The notes under the pieces were generated by a model. It saw nothing but the letters and a program-made list of their open reading frames with translations. It ran no database searches and was not told where the DNA came from. 64,000 nt of DNA, taken from NCBI RefSeq assembly GCF_030646115.1, contig NZ_JAUSMX010000005.1:62001-126000 (forward strand). Direction: 5' to 3'. The DNA is from Fluviicoccus sp. Lineage in GTDB: Bacteria > Pseudomonadota > Gammaproteobacteria > Pseudomonadales > Moraxellaceae. Position 1 is the stretch's first letter. Each line of letters opens with the position of its first letter. Below, one piece after another: positions 9,955 to 18,359 of this stretch. Made by a program: the position numbers and the translations under genes.

Positions 9955-10436
9955 TGGAGCTCAGGATTTCACTTGCGGATCAGCGGATGGAGTTGCTGAA
10001 CGAGGAGGGCGAGGCGGTTCAGGCCTGGTCCGTGTCAACAGCTGCCAAAGGGGCCGGAGAGCTGGCGGGCAGCTACCAAACGCCACGGGGCAGGCACCTC
10101 ATTCGCGCCAAGATTGGCGCAGGCTTGCCGCTGAATACCGTTTTTCGCGCCCGGCGGCCCACCGGGGAAATCTACACGCCGGAACTGGCTTTGGCGCATC
10201 CCGGACGCGACTGGATTCTGACCCGAATCCTGTGGTTGTCCGGTCTGGAGCCGGGGCATAATCGCTTGGCTAACCGCGACACCATGCGCCGTTATATTTA
10301 TATCCATGGCACCCCGGACACTGAACCCATGGGGGTTCCGGCCTCCCATGGCTGTATCCGTATGCGCAATGCCGATCTGGCTGACCTCTTTGACCGGGTG
10401 CCGGTTTATACAACGGTGCTGATTGTGGAAAGCTGA
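9954..10436 (+). CDS. L,D-transpeptidase family protein without signal peptide
   Basis: YkuD-type catalytic domain filling the whole 160-residue protein. The active-site signature is complete: YIHGT..., then VPASHGCIRMRNAD with the nucleophilic cysteine. L,D-transpeptidases make 3-3 peptidoglycan cross-links or attach lipoproteins in the periplasm, but this protein begins MELRISLADQRMELL and shows no signal peptide, lipobox or membrane segment. Either it works in the cytoplasm or it is exported another way. It starts within the stop codon of the LOG gene. Confidence 0.85.
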   Translation: MELRISLADQRMELLNEEGEAVQAWSVSTAAKGAGELAGSYQTPRGRHLIRAKIGAGLPLNTVFRARRPTGEIYTPELALAHPGRDWILTRILWLSGLEPGHNRLANRDTMRRYIYIHGTPDTEPMGVPASHGCIRMRNADLADLFDRVPVYTTVLIVES

Positions 10437-10540
10437 GAACGGGCAGACCGGATGCGTTGTTCCTCTGGGGCGGCGGTTGGATGGGTTTGTTTATGTTTGG
10501 GTTTTTTTTGGGCAGTTATAATGTTTTCGTCATTATTGAT

Positions 10541-10568
10541 TTGACACGCTAGTCAAACAATCTATAAT
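10541..10568 (+). promoter_or_regulatory. strong sigma70-type tRNA promoter
   Basis: Exact TTGACA (10541-10546) and exact TATAAT (10563-10568) with a 16-bp spacer, followed by a GC-rich GCCCC discriminator, about 20 bp before tRNA-Val. The GC-rich discriminator is what stringently controlled stable-RNA promoters usually have. Confidence 0.85.
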
Positions 10569-10588
10569 GCCCCACACCGAAACGATGC

Positions 10589-10664
10589 GGGTGCTTAGCT
10601 CAGCCGGGAGAGCATCGCCCTTACAAGGCGAGGGTCGTGGGTTCGATCCCCTCAGCACCCACCA
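10589..10664 (+). tRNA. tRNA-Val (anticodon TAC)
   Basis: Cloverleaf of 76 nt with encoded CCA. Acceptor GGGTGCT pairs with AGCACCC; the anticodon stem TCGCC/GGCGA encloses loop CTTACAA with anticodon TAC; the T-arm contains GTTCGATCC. It is the first gene of a Val-Asp-Asp tRNA operon. Confidence 0.97.
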
Positions 10665-10689
10665 AGTCACGTATCGTTCTACCAAATTC

Positions 10690-10766
10690 GCAGCGGTAGT
10701 TCAGTCGGTTAGAATACCGGCCTGTCACGCCGGGGGTCGCGGGTTCGAGTCCCGTCCGCTGCGCCA
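10690..10766 (+). tRNA. tRNA-Asp (anticodon GTC), copy 1
   Basis: 77 nt with encoded CCA. Acceptor GCAGCGG pairs with CCGCTGC; the anticodon stem CCGGC/GCCGG holds loop CTGTCAC with anticodon GTC. Identical to the copy at 10840. Confidence 0.97.
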
Positions 10767-10839
10767 TACATGAAAGCTCAAGAGGGTGACACCTGGGGTT
10801 TTCGGGTTCAAAGCTGTAGGTTGTAGATTTACCAGATTC

Positions 10840-10916
10840 GCAGCGGTAGTTCAGTCGGTTAGAATACCGGCCTGTCACGCCGGGGGTCGCGGGTTCGAGT
10901 CCCGTCCGCTGCGCCA
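10840..10916 (+). tRNA. tRNA-Asp (anticodon GTC), copy 2
   Basis: Identical in sequence to the first copy. The similarity extends 9 bp upstream (ACCAAATTC versus ACCAGATTC), which points to a tandem duplication of that gene. The 73-bp spacer between the copies shows no gene. Confidence 0.97.
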
Positions 10917-10922
10917 TTACGC

Positions 10923-10956
10923 AAAAAGCCACTGAGTGAACCTCAGTGGCTTTTTT
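10923..10956 (+). terminator. rho-independent terminator of the tRNA operon
   Basis: AAAGCCACTGAG and CTCAGTGGCTTT form a 12-bp stem with a short loop, followed by a T-run, 7 bp after the second tRNA-Asp. Confidence 0.92.
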
Positions 10957-11000
10957 GTATTTGGAGTTTGGATGGCTTTTGCGCGTAAGTTGGAGTTCTG

Positions 11001-11402
11001 ATGGCAAACGTGTGGCCTCTTGTGGGCGGTGGTGCGTTAATCGGCTTGGCAGCAGCCTTGTTGATGGCGTTAACTGGACGCATTGCCGGTATCAGCGGCA
11101 TCTATGGCCGTTTGATTGGCGGTGACATGGGTCGGGGAGGCTGGCAGTTGTTTTTTATGGCTGGCTTGATTTTACCGGTGTTTCTGATGCCTCGGCCGGA
11201 GCTGACATCGCCGGTAGCGGCTTACGCTATGATCCTGGCGGGGTTGCTGGTGGGGCTGGGGACGCGTATCGGTTCGGGCTGCACCAGCGGACACGGCGTC
11301 TGCGGTATTGCCAATTTCTCATGGCGGTCGCTGGTCGCGACCCTGATGTTTATGTTCAGTGCAGCAGTGACGGTGTTTGTCATTCGCCATGTGTTGGCCT
11401 AA
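11001..11402 (+). CDS. YeeE/YedE family transporter subunit (first half)
   Basis: A 133-residue inner-membrane protein with about four hydrophobic helices, matching the N-terminal half of YeeE/YedE (TsuA-like) sulfur-compound transporters. The conserved cysteine segment GSGCTSGHGVCG is present; such cysteines relay thiosulfate or sulfide-type substrates in the characterised member. The second half is the next gene, starting 22 bp later, so the pair forms a split transporter. Substrate is inferred from the family only; the tus sulfur-relay operon lies next on the other strand. Confidence 0.88.
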   Translation: MANVWPLVGGGALIGLAAALLMALTGRIAGISGIYGRLIGGDMGRGGWQLFFMAGLILPVFLMPRPELTSPVAAYAMILAGLLVGLGTRIGSGCTSGHGVCGIANFSWRSLVATLMFMFSAAVTVFVIRHVLA

Positions 11403-11424
11403 CGACCATGAACCGGAGGTTGTC

Positions 11425-11865
11425 GTGAAAATTCCTCAAGCGCTTGTTGCCTTGTTGAGCGGTGCATTGTTCGGCACGGGCTTGATCCTGTCAGGTATGA
11501 CCAACCCTGCCAACGTTCTGGCGTTTCTGGATGTGGCCGGGGCCTGGAATCCTGCACTGGCCGTTGTCATGGCCACGGCTATTGCCGTGGCATCACCGGT
11601 GTTTTATCTGATCCGCCGTCGCGGTCGCAACCTGGCTGGTGAGGCTGTTTCGCTGGCTAACCGCCGGCCCGTTGATGCGCCGCTGGTGATCGGCAGCCTA
11701 CTGTTTGGGATCGGTTGGGGCATTTCCGGCATTTGTCCCGGTCCCGGTCTTATTATCGCGGCCAGCGGTGTGCCCTTTGCCATCCTCTTTGTCGGTGCCA
11801 TGACCATTGGTATGTGGCTCAGTCGCTTCTGGCCTGACCGCAGCGGCAGTGAGCAAGAGGGCTGA
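11425..11865 (+). CDS. DUF6691 / YeeE-YedE family transporter subunit (second half)
   Basis: A 146-residue membrane protein with about four helices, corresponding to the C-terminal half of YeeE/YedE. The conserved cysteine lies in GISGICPGPGL. I place the start at GTG 11425, preceded by GGAGG (11415-11419); an upstream in-frame ATG at 11377 would lie inside the previous gene with no ribosome-binding site and would add a hydrophilic tail. It ends 8 bp before the convergent ybiB stop. Confidence 0.87.
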   Translation: MKIPQALVALLSGALFGTGLILSGMTNPANVLAFLDVAGAWNPALAVVMATAIAVASPVFYLIRRRGRNLAGEAVSLANRRPVDAPLVIGSLLFGIGWGISGICPGPGLIIAASGVPFAILFVGAMTIGMWLSRFWPDRSGSEQEG

Positions 11866-11873
11866 CCCTCCGC

Positions 11874-12911
11874 TTAAAACAAGGCCATCTGCTCCTCGCC
11901 GCGAATCGGCTTGCGGGACGGGTCGCGCTGCTCCCACCATAGCCGCGCCATGACCAGCGCCTCTTCTTGGGAGCCTGCCTCCTGTAAGCCTTGCAGCGCC
12001 AACGCCAAGGTCCCGATCACCGCCATTTCTCCATACTCGTGCGGACGTTCGCCACGCCAAACAGCCAGGAAATCTGCCAGCTCCAGGGTTTCTTCAGCCT
12101 CGTGACGTTCATCAAACAGCATCGGCCATTCATCTTCGTACAATTCGCCGTTCCGAATGCCTTTCACCAGGCAGCGCCCATCCGGATTGCGCTCAAACTC
12201 ACCGCCTTCACCCTTGATCACCATGCTGTTGTCATACCCGAGCAAGGCGGCGGCTTGCTGATGCGACTCGCGATAGGCGGGATGAAAAATGGCCTGAAGG
12301 GTGCAGCGCGCATTCAGGGGATTGATCAGGCGGGACAGGGTGTGAACCGGCGAGCGCAGGCCCATGACATTACGCAACTGGATCAGTTCATCCAGAGGAG
12401 GACATAACGCACGCAGCGGCAGGTAAGCAAACTGATATTGCTGTAACTGGATTTCCACTTGCGCCCAGTGCTGACAGACCGGAAAGCCCAAGGCGGGCAG
12501 TACATGCTCGGTATACAGACGGTTGACGGTGTGGCCGCTGGCGCCGTGCATGAACACCCGCTTGCCATGCTGCGCCAGCACCAGCGCAGCCAGCAGGAAC
12601 CACGGGAAATGCTTGCGCTTGCCGGCGTAGGATGACCAGTCCAGATCCACCGCAATTTCCGGGGAAGGAACCCAGTCACGAACCGCACTGACAAAACCGG
12701 CCAACTCCTCGCAGGACTCTTCCTTGACCCGCAGCAACATCAGGAAAGCACCGGTTTGTACATCCAGCGTTTCCCCGTCCAGAATCATTCGGAAGGCGTC
12801 ACGGGCCTCTTCAAAGTTCAGAGAGCGGCTGCCGGTCTTGCCTTTGCCGACAATGCGGACATATTGGGCGAAGGGGTGCTCGGCATCCTTGTAGATATTT
12901 TTCATGACCAT
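11874..12911 (-). CDS. ybiB: TrpD2/YbiB family DNA-binding glycosyltransferase-like protein
   Basis: A 345-residue homolog of anthranilate phosphoribosyltransferase of the YbiB/TrpD2 group: N-terminal helical domain (about 15-80), then the alpha/beta phosphoribosyltransferase-like domain with the MHGASGHTVNRLYTEHVL and MVIKGEGGEFERNPD blocks. E. coli YbiB binds nucleic acids and lacks TrpD activity. The first two in-frame starts are ATG codons two residues apart. It is the last gene of the tusDCBE group, 12 bp after tusE, an order also known from Pseudomonas. Confidence 0.9.
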   Translation of the reverse strand: MVMKNIYKDAEHPFAQYVRIVGKGKTGSRSLNFEEARDAFRMILDGETLDVQTGAFLMLLRVKEESCEELAGFVSAVRDWVPSPEIAVDLDWSSYAGKRKHFPWFLLAALVLAQHGKRVFMHGASGHTVNRLYTEHVLPALGFPVCQHWAQVEIQLQQYQFAYLPLRALCPPLDELIQLRNVMGLRSPVHTLSRLINPLNARCTLQAIFHPAYRESHQQAAALLGYDNSMVIKGEGGEFERNPDGRCLVKGIRNGELYEDEWPMLFDERHEAEETLELADFLAVWRGERPHEYGEMAVIGTLALALQGLQEAGSQEEALVMARLWWEQRDPSRKPIRGEEQMALF

Positions 12912-12923
12912 GACGGGTTCGTC

Positions 12924-13268
12924 TCAAATACAGTTCGGAGGTTTGGGCAAACCGGCAAGCCGGGCAATGGTGCGGGCCTGGGTTCCGCCGCCAAACAATT
13001 GCATCAGGTAGATACTGGTGGCCTTTTCCGGCCCCAGAGTTTGCGCCAGATATTTCAACAGCGGGCGGGTTGCCGGTGAACGTTGAAAGCGGGCATAAAA
13101 CTCCCGCGCCGCCTCCAGGACCTCCCGGTGACGGCCATCCAGCGTCAAGCCCTGCTGTGCTGCCAGTATCCCGGCGATTTCCGGTGTCCATGAGCCGGGG
13201 TGAAGCAAGTGGCCGTCTTCATCGACGGCAGGCTCAGCTCCAGCTAAGACTTCGTTCATGCTGTTCAC
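12924..13268 (-). CDS. tusE: TusE/DsrC family sulfur-relay protein
   Basis: Sulfur carrier that accepts persulfide sulfur from TusBCD and passes it to MnmA for 2-thiolation of U34 in tRNA. The 114-residue protein ends GLPKPPNCI with the conserved penultimate cysteine. The second cysteine of true DsrC, about ten residues upstream, is missing, which marks it as TusE and not as a dissimilatory sulfite reductase partner. Its start lies 35 bp inside tusB. Confidence 0.93.
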   Translation of the reverse strand: MNSMNEVLAGAEPAVDEDGHLLHPGSWTPEIAGILAAQQGLTLDGRHREVLEAAREFYARFQRSPATRPLLKYLAQTLGPEKATSIYLMQLFGGGTQARTIARLAGLPKPPNCI

Positions 13269-13512
13269 ACAGGCGGATCACGGTGGCGTAATCAACCAAC
13301 GCAACGCGATTGCTGGGCGAGAAACCGCTCGCGGCTACGTCGGCATGCAGCGCCAACAGCCTTCCGGAAAGATCGGGAAGGGTGGTCAGGCTGTATATGC
13401 CGCTCCCCATGAATAATATACTGTCATCAGCCGAAGCTGCCGCCCTGAGTTGTGCGGTGAGTTCTGTTCGGCCGGACAAGTTGACGGATACCAGATGCAG
13501 GGTGCTCATCAA
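13234..13512 (-). CDS. tusB: sulfurtransferase complex subunit TusB (DsrH)
   Basis: Small DsrE/DsrH-fold protein of 92 residues, third gene of tusDCBE. It begins MMSTLHLVSV, and the ILFMGSGIYSL and RVALVDYATVIRL segments match TusB/DsrH. TusB forms the heterohexamer with TusC and TusD. The first ATG overlaps the tusC stop (ATGA) and the 3' end runs into tusE, so expression is coupled. Confidence 0.9.
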   Translation of the reverse strand: MMSTLHLVSVNLSGRTELTAQLRAAASADDSILFMGSGIYSLTTLPDLSGRLLALHADVAASGFSPSNRVALVDYATVIRLCEQHERSLSWS

Positions 13513-13865
13513 AACCTCAGGACAGGGGAGTGTTCGGCCAATAGTGAGAGAAGTTCCGTGCGTGCTATCGATCGAACGGGCAAGACCAGTTGAGCAGCCG
13601 ACAATCCTCGACTGTCCAGGCTTTCCTGCTCCACCAAAATGTTTTCAACATCATAAAGCGGCAGCGCTTCCAATTGTGCGGCCAGGGACTTGCATCCAAA
13701 GGCGGCCGGCTCCTGAGGGCCAACCAGTTGCCACACGCCGTCCCCATGGAACAGCACGGTGGGGTTCTGGCCGAAAGCGGCGCTGACCAGCAGCGCGTCC
13801 AGCAGTTCGGCAGCGGCATGGCCGTCAAACGGGGCACGATGTTGGATAAAGAGGGGGCTTGTCAT
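13509..13865 (-). CDS. tusC: sulfurtransferase complex subunit TusC (DsrF)
   Basis: DsrE/F-fold protein of 118 residues; the structural subunit of the TusBCD relay complex. N-terminal QHRAPFDGHAAAELLDALLVSAAFGQNPTVLF fits the family's opening strand-helix-strand, but the usual short extra N-terminal beta-segment is slightly reduced. It lies 4 bp after tusD and overlaps tusB by 4 bp. Confidence 0.9.
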   Translation of the reverse strand: MTSPLFIQHRAPFDGHAAAELLDALLVSAAFGQNPTVLFHGDGVWQLVGPQEPAAFGCKSLAAQLEALPLYDVENILVEQESLDSRGLSAAQLVLPVRSIARTELLSLLAEHSPVLRF

Positions 13866-13869
13866 GGGT

Positions 13870-14256
13870 TCATCCTGCCAGCGTCAATACCCGGTCCGCC
13901 CCGGCCATGGCTTCGGTCAGTTCCCCGAGTCCGGCCAGTCGGAAGGCGGGGTTCAGGCTGTCACCGTCCAGTTGGTGGCGGCGGGCGTTCTCGGAATCTG
14001 TCACACCGCGACGCATGGCCGCCGCCACGCACACCGGAAGCTCCATCCCGTTTTGCACCGCTAGCTCCGCCCAAAGCTGACCCAGCACCGGTTCATCCTG
14101 CGCCAAAAACCGTAACCGGCCGGCGGTGATGACGGCATCGCCGTAAAAGAACAATTGCACCTTATGCCCGGCAGCCAGCGCGGCCTTGCAGAGATGATAT
14201 GCATGCCAGGCACCGGGTTGATGGGGTGCGGCAGTAATTAACAAGACAAAGCGCAT
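13870..14256 (-). CDS. tusD: sulfurtransferase complex subunit TusD (DsrE)
   Basis: Catalytic subunit of TusBCD, 128 residues. The active cysteine that receives sulfur from TusA lies in GMELPVCVAAAMRRGV, the expected place. The start ATG (14254-14256) gives MRFVLLITAAPHQPG, the standard TusD N-terminus; the open frame extends far upstream antisense to glpK, but that part is not TusD-like. First gene of tusDCBE-ybiB, divergent from glpK with about 130 bp between them. Confidence 0.93.
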   Translation of the reverse strand: MRFVLLITAAPHQPGAWHAYHLCKAALAAGHKVQLFFYGDAVITAGRLRFLAQDEPVLGQLWAELAVQNGMELPVCVAAAMRRGVTDSENARRHQLDGDSLNPAFRLAGLGELTEAMAGADRVLTLAG

Positions 14257-14385
14257 GGAGTCACTATCATCGCGGGCTGGTTTGCGCCGGCCAATCAGGT
14301 TAGGCTTGAGGTTTTGTGTGCCGGGAAAGGCCAGCGGATGCGGCCATAGTCGGCTTGTCAATAATAACAAGGTTGAGGAAGAGAT

Positions 14386-15876
14386 ATGCAGCCTTATTTG
14401 CTCAGTTTGGATCAGGGAACCACCAGTACCCGCGCCATTATTTTCAGTTTGCAGGGGCAACCGGTGGGCATGGCCCAGCGTGAACTGAAGCAGCATTTCC
14501 CGGCCGACGGCTGGGTCGAGCATGATGCGGCTGAAATTGCCGAATCGGCATTGGCCGTGTGTCGTGAAGTCCTGCAGAAAAGCGGCATTACTGCACAGCA
14601 GATTGCCGCCATTGGGATCACCAACCAGCGTGAAACCACCGTGCTGTGGGATCGCAAGACCGGCCAACCATTGCACAAAGCCATTGTCTGGCAAGACAGA
14701 CGCACCGCTGATACCTGCCTGCGCCTGAAAAACAGGGGTCTGGAAAGCACGATCCAGCAAAAAACCGGCTTGTTGCTGGACCCTTATTTCTCCGCGACCA
14801 AGCTGGCCTGGCTGCTGGACAACGTAGCTGGCGCCCGCGCCCGCGCAGAGAAAGGTGAACTGGCGTTCGGCACCATCGATACCTGGCTGATATGGATGCT
14901 GACCGGCGGCGCCAGGCATGCGACCGATGCCACCAATGCCGCCCGAACCCTGTTGTTCAATATCCACACGCAGGAATGGGATCGGGAGTTACTTGATATC
15001 TTCGGTATTCCGGCTTCGCTGCTTCCGGAAGTGCAGGATTCTTCCAGTGATTTCGGTGCAACCCTGACGGCGCATTTCGGCGCTCCCATCCCTATTGGCG
15101 GGGTCGCCGGTGATCAACAGGCGGCGCTGATCGGGCAGGCGTGCTTCAAGCCCGGCATGGTCAAGAGCACCTATGGAACCGGCTGTTTCATGGTAATGAA
15201 TACCGGCGAAGAGGCTATCCAGTCCAAACACCGTTTGCTGACCACAGTGGGGTACCGCTTGAATGGCAAAGTCACCTATGCTCTGGAAGGCAGTATTTTT
15301 GTCGCCGGTGCGGCTGTGCAATGGCTGCGTGACGGGATTCAGCTGATCAAGCAGGCAGGCGATACCGAGGCGATTGCCGAGGAGACGGTGGACAGCCGGG
15401 GAGTATATCTGGTGCCGGCTTTTACCGGTCTTGGTGCTCCATATTGGGACCCGCATGCGCGTGGTGCGATTTTCGGCTTGTCCCGCGACACCGGCATTGG
15501 CGAAATTGTCATTGCTGGTCTGGAGGCGGTCTGTTTTCAGACACGCGACCTGATGGAGGCTATGAAAAAGGATGGCGCCGGTCATTTTCAGGCGTTACGG
15601 GTGGATGGCGGCATGGCCGTCAATAACTGGCTGATGCAGGCATTGTCGGATATTGTGGGGGTCAGGGTCGACCGGCCGGAAGTCACTGAAACCACGGCCA
15701 TGGGTGTGGCTTGGCTGGCCGGAATGCATGTCGGGAAATTTGCCTCCCTCGATGCGATTTCCGATTTGTGGCATTGCCAGCGGGAATTCACGCCGCGCAT
15801 GAATATGGAAAAGCGCGAGAAGATGTATGCGGGCTGGCTGGATGCGGTGCAGCGGGTAGCCTCAAAGACGGTTTGA
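14386..15876 (+). CDS. glpK: glycerol kinase
   Basis: Phosphorylates glycerol to glycerol 3-phosphate. FGGY-family kinase of 496 residues with phosphate-loop [13 protein letters not shown] at the N-terminus, the QDRRT substrate segment, and [18 protein letters not shown] plus [11 protein letters not shown] in the C-terminal ATPase half. Full length. A GAGGAAGAG stretch precedes the ATG. It stands alone, without glpF or glpD beside it, and faces a convergent lipoprotein gene across a hairpin. Confidence 0.97.
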   Translation: MQPYLLSLDQGTTSTRAIIFSLQGQPVGMAQRELKQHFPADGWVEHDAAEIAESALAVCREVLQKSGITAQQIAAIGITNQRETTVLWDRKTGQPLHKAIVWQDRRTADTCLRLKNRGLESTIQQKTGLLLDPYFSATKLAWLLDNVAGARARAEKGELAFGTIDTWLIWMLTGGARHATDATNAARTLLFNIHTQEWDRELLDIFGIPASLLPEVQDSSSDFGATLTAHFGAPIPIGGVAGDQQAALIGQACFKPGMVKSTYGTGCFMVMNTGEEAIQSKHRLLTTVGYRLNGKVTYALEGSIFVAGAAVQWLRDGIQLIKQAGDTEAIAEETVDSRGVYLVPAFTGLGAPYWDPHARGAIFGLSRDTGIGEIVIAGLEAVCFQTRDLMEAMKKDGAGHFQALRVDGGMAVNNWLMQALSDIVGVRVDRPEVTETTAMGVAWLAGMHVGKFASLDAISDLWHCQREFTPRMNMEKREKMYAGWLDAVQRVASKTV

Positions 15877-15883
15877 ACCCTGC

Positions 15884-15907
15884 GGCCGGAGAAATTAATC
15901 TCCGGCC
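15884..15907. terminator. hairpin between convergent glpK and lipoprotein genes
   Basis: GGCCGGAGA and TCTCCGGCC form a perfect 9-bp stem around AATTAA, 8 bp after the glpK stop. No T-run follows on either strand, so its strength as an intrinsic terminator is doubtful. Confidence 0.5.
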
Positions 15908-15918
15908 ACAAATCCGGT

Positions 15919-17265
15919 TCAAGGTGCGGTTGTGATGTAGCAGCCCGAGCTGACCACTTTCGAGACGACCTCCGTCTTCTCGTCCTTGACTTCATCGGTT
16001 ACACCGGCAAGCAACAAACCGGCGGAGCCGTAGCCCGCAAAGAGTGATTTTTTAGACTCGATGGAACTGCGGGCCTGCAAATATTGCGTAACCAGAATGC
16101 CGGCGCTGTTAAATGTCTGGATGCGGGTGTCCTCATTGCCACCGTCAAATTTCTGGCTGTACACCGTAACACCGCTCTCTGCAATCGTGATCAAGCCGTC
16201 ACTACTGACCGTGACCTTGCACTCCTTGTTTTCGATGTTTTTGCCGGTAAAGGTTCCGGTGAGTCCAAGCAAGTCAGCTGCCACGATATTAGCGGAAATG
16301 CGGGGAATCGTGACATTGCTGGTATCAATGCCGGGTCCGACATCAGTCAGGTAGTCACCGGAATTGATGCGATTGGCAACCTTGAAAATGAAGCCGGTAT
16401 AGTAAGCTTCAATATCCAGCGAGGGATTGGTGGGGTGGGTGGGAAGAATCACTCCGGTGGGATTCAGTTGAGCGGCTCTGAAATACTGTAGCGCAATTTT
16501 CAACCCGTTGGGGATATTGCCGGCGTTGTAGGTGACAGCCGTTGTATTGTTGATCAGTCCGTCATTCAGGAAGTCAGCTGACATTTCCTGCGTCCAGCGC
16601 ACCGTGGCATTGGCGGTGGTACCGGTTTGTGTAGAGGCGTATTGACTAGCCGCTGTCAGCAACAGGGCATATTTGCCAGCATGTTTACTGGGAAGGGTTT
16701 CAATACTGAGGCCGGAATAATCCGTGAGTTCGTCTATCTGCAGGGGGGGCGTCAGGATGTTGTCGATATCAAAATACCGGCCGATATAGTCATTACCCTG
16801 AATGATCGAATATTTGTGGACACCGCCCATGATGCCCATGGCTATGTTAACCGCAAATTCAGTCAACGGGGTGACGGTGACAATCTGCTTGTCGGAGCTG
16901 ACCAGCGTCATGGCGCGCATTGAAAAAGCCGCTGGCAAATTCTGCATGGCATTGGCCGCTTCTTCGAAGTACTTGCTGTCCGCGCCGCCAGTCACCTCAA
17001 TCAGGACAGAATCGACCCCGGCAGGCACGGTCACTGTCGCCTGCCCGTTGACGGTGACGGCCGAGCCGATAATGCTGCCATCCAGGCGCTTCACCGTTAC
17101 ATTGGCCTTGTCGACATAACCCATAGCCGGTTTGATAATCAGGTCGTGCGGAGTCGCTACGGGCGTGGTGGGAACCCCCGAGCCGCCACCCGAAGATTTG
17201 TCGCCGCCACCGCAGGCGGCCAGCATAAGGGTCATCAGGGTCAGCGCGGTCGGATGCAGTCTCAC
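15919..17265 (-). CDS. predicted lipoprotein of unknown function
   Basis: A 448-residue protein with a lipoprotein signal peptide (lipobox LAAC, cysteine at residue 18) followed by a Gly/Ser-rich linker to about residue 40. The mature part begins with an Ig-like or carboxypeptidase-regulatory-like stretch (about 45-90: VTVNGQATVTVPAGVDSVLIEVTGG) and continues as a helical then beta-rich region ending GCYITTAP. I do not recognise a characterised family. It is probably anchored in the outer membrane. A single gene between glpK and argF. Confidence 0.8.
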   Translation of the reverse strand: MRLHPTALTLMTLMLAACGGGDKSSGGGSGVPTTPVATPHDLIIKPAMGYVDKANVTVKRLDGSIIGSAVTVNGQATVTVPAGVDSVLIEVTGGADSKYFEEAANAMQNLPAAFSMRAMTLVSSDKQIVTVTPLTEFAVNIAMGIMGGVHKYSIIQGNDYIGRYFDIDNILTPPLQIDELTDYSGLSIETLPSKHAGKYALLLTAASQYASTQTGTTANATVRWTQEMSADFLNDGLINNTTAVTYNAGNIPNGLKIALQYFRAAQLNPTGVILPTHPTNPSLDIEAYYTGFIFKVANRINSGDYLTDVGPGIDTSNVTIPRISANIVAADLLGLTGTFTGKNIENKECKVTVSSDGLITIAESGVTVYSQKFDGGNEDTRIQTFNSAGILVTQYLQARSSIESKKSLFAGYGSAGLLLAGVTDEVKDEKTEVVSKVVSSGCYITTAP

Positions 17266-17414
17266 AATCGGACTCCGTTTTTGTCGGTTATGTGGTTATT
17301 GTTGGTAGCCGTTAGCCCGAACATGTTATCACAAACAACGGTCAGGGGATTCACCCGCCCCAAAAGGCATGTATGAAAGCTGTTATTGAAGATGGCCTTT
17401 GCCGCATACCGGTG

Positions 17415-18326
17415 TCAACTCCCGCCTGTCAGCAGGAACTCCATCAGGGCTTTCTGGGCATGCAAGCGATTTTCCGCTTCATCCCAAACCACGCTGCGGG
17501 AGTCTTCCAGCATGTCTTCGGAAATTTCCTCACCCCGATGCGCCGGCAGGCAGTGCATGAAAAGGGCATCCGGAGAGGCCAGATCCATGAGGCGCGGGTT
17601 AACTTGATAAGTGGCGAAACGGCGCTTGCGGATACTTTGCTCGGCTTCCTGCCCCATGCTGGTCCAGACATCGGTGGCGATCAAGTGTGCACCGGCGGCG
17701 GCATCCTCGGCCGTTTTTACCAGCGTGGCGCAATGGGCATACTGTCGCAGTAATTCCGGATCAGGCTCAAAACCGTAGGGGCAGGCAATCTGCATGCGAA
17801 AGCCCAGTTGGTGAGCGGCGTGGATGTAGGAGTTGCACATGTTGTTGCCATCGCCAATCCAGGCGAATGTCTTGCCTTGCAGGCTGCCCCGATGCTCAAT
17901 GAAGGTTTGCAGGTCGGCCAGCAATTGGCAGGGATGATGATCGTCCGTGAGGCCGTTGATCACGGGAACCCGTGAGTGGGCGGCAAAGCGCTCAATGATA
18001 TCGTGGGCAAAAGTACGGATCATGACGATATCCACCATGCGCGAAATCACGCGGGCGGAGTCTTCAACCGGCTCGCCGCGCCCCAACTGCGTATCGCGCG
18101 GCGACAGGAAAATGGCGGAGCCGCCAAACTGGGCCATGCCGGCCTCAAAGGAAACACGGGTGCGCGTGGATGACTTTTCAAAAATCATGCCCAGCACTTT
18201 GCCCCGGAACGGCTCATGGATAATGCCTTCCTGCCGGAGCCGCTTCAGTTCAATGGCACGGTTCAGCACGGCCATCAACTCTTCGGGCGTGAAATCGAGT
18301 AATGTCAAAAAATGGCGAACCGCCAT
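17415..18326 (-). CDS. argF: ornithine carbamoyltransferase
   Basis: Makes citrulline from ornithine and carbamoyl phosphate in arginine synthesis. The carbamoyl-phosphate motif STRTR lies at residues 53-57, with the HPCQ segment ([11 protein letters not shown]) and the ornithine-loop motif [10 protein letters not shown]. 303 residues, full length, anabolic type. It is downstream of argD on the same strand with 33 bp between them, so the two probably form an arginine operon. Confidence 0.96.
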   Translation of the reverse strand: MAVRHFLTLLDFTPEELMAVLNRAIELKRLRQEGIIHEPFRGKVLGMIFEKSSTRTRVSFEAGMAQFGGSAIFLSPRDTQLGRGEPVEDSARVISRMVDIVMIRTFAHDIIERFAAHSRVPVINGLTDDHHPCQLLADLQTFIEHRGSLQGKTFAWIGDGNNMCNSYIHAAHQLGFRMQIACPYGFEPDPELLRQYAHCATLVKTAEDAAAGAHLIATDVWTSMGQEAEQSIRKRRFATYQVNPRLMDLASPDALFMHCLPAHRGEEISEDMLEDSRSVVWDEAENRLHAQKALMEFLLTGGS

Positions 18327-18359
18327 TGTCAGTATCCTCCAGGTCGGGTTTTGCCGGGC

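Noticed and set aside
10567-11007. Open frames over the tRNA cluster encoding RTGLEPATPGVTGRYS-type peptides
   Set aside because: These are known spurious translations of tRNA genes.
11001-11865. A frameshifted single YeeE gene
   Set aside because: Two-gene split versions are common and the second gene has its own GGAGG ribosome site, so it is not a broken gene.
14257-14967. N-terminal extension of tusD to 365 residues
   Set aside because: The extra 237 residues are antisense to glpK; TusD begins normally at MRFVLLITAAP.
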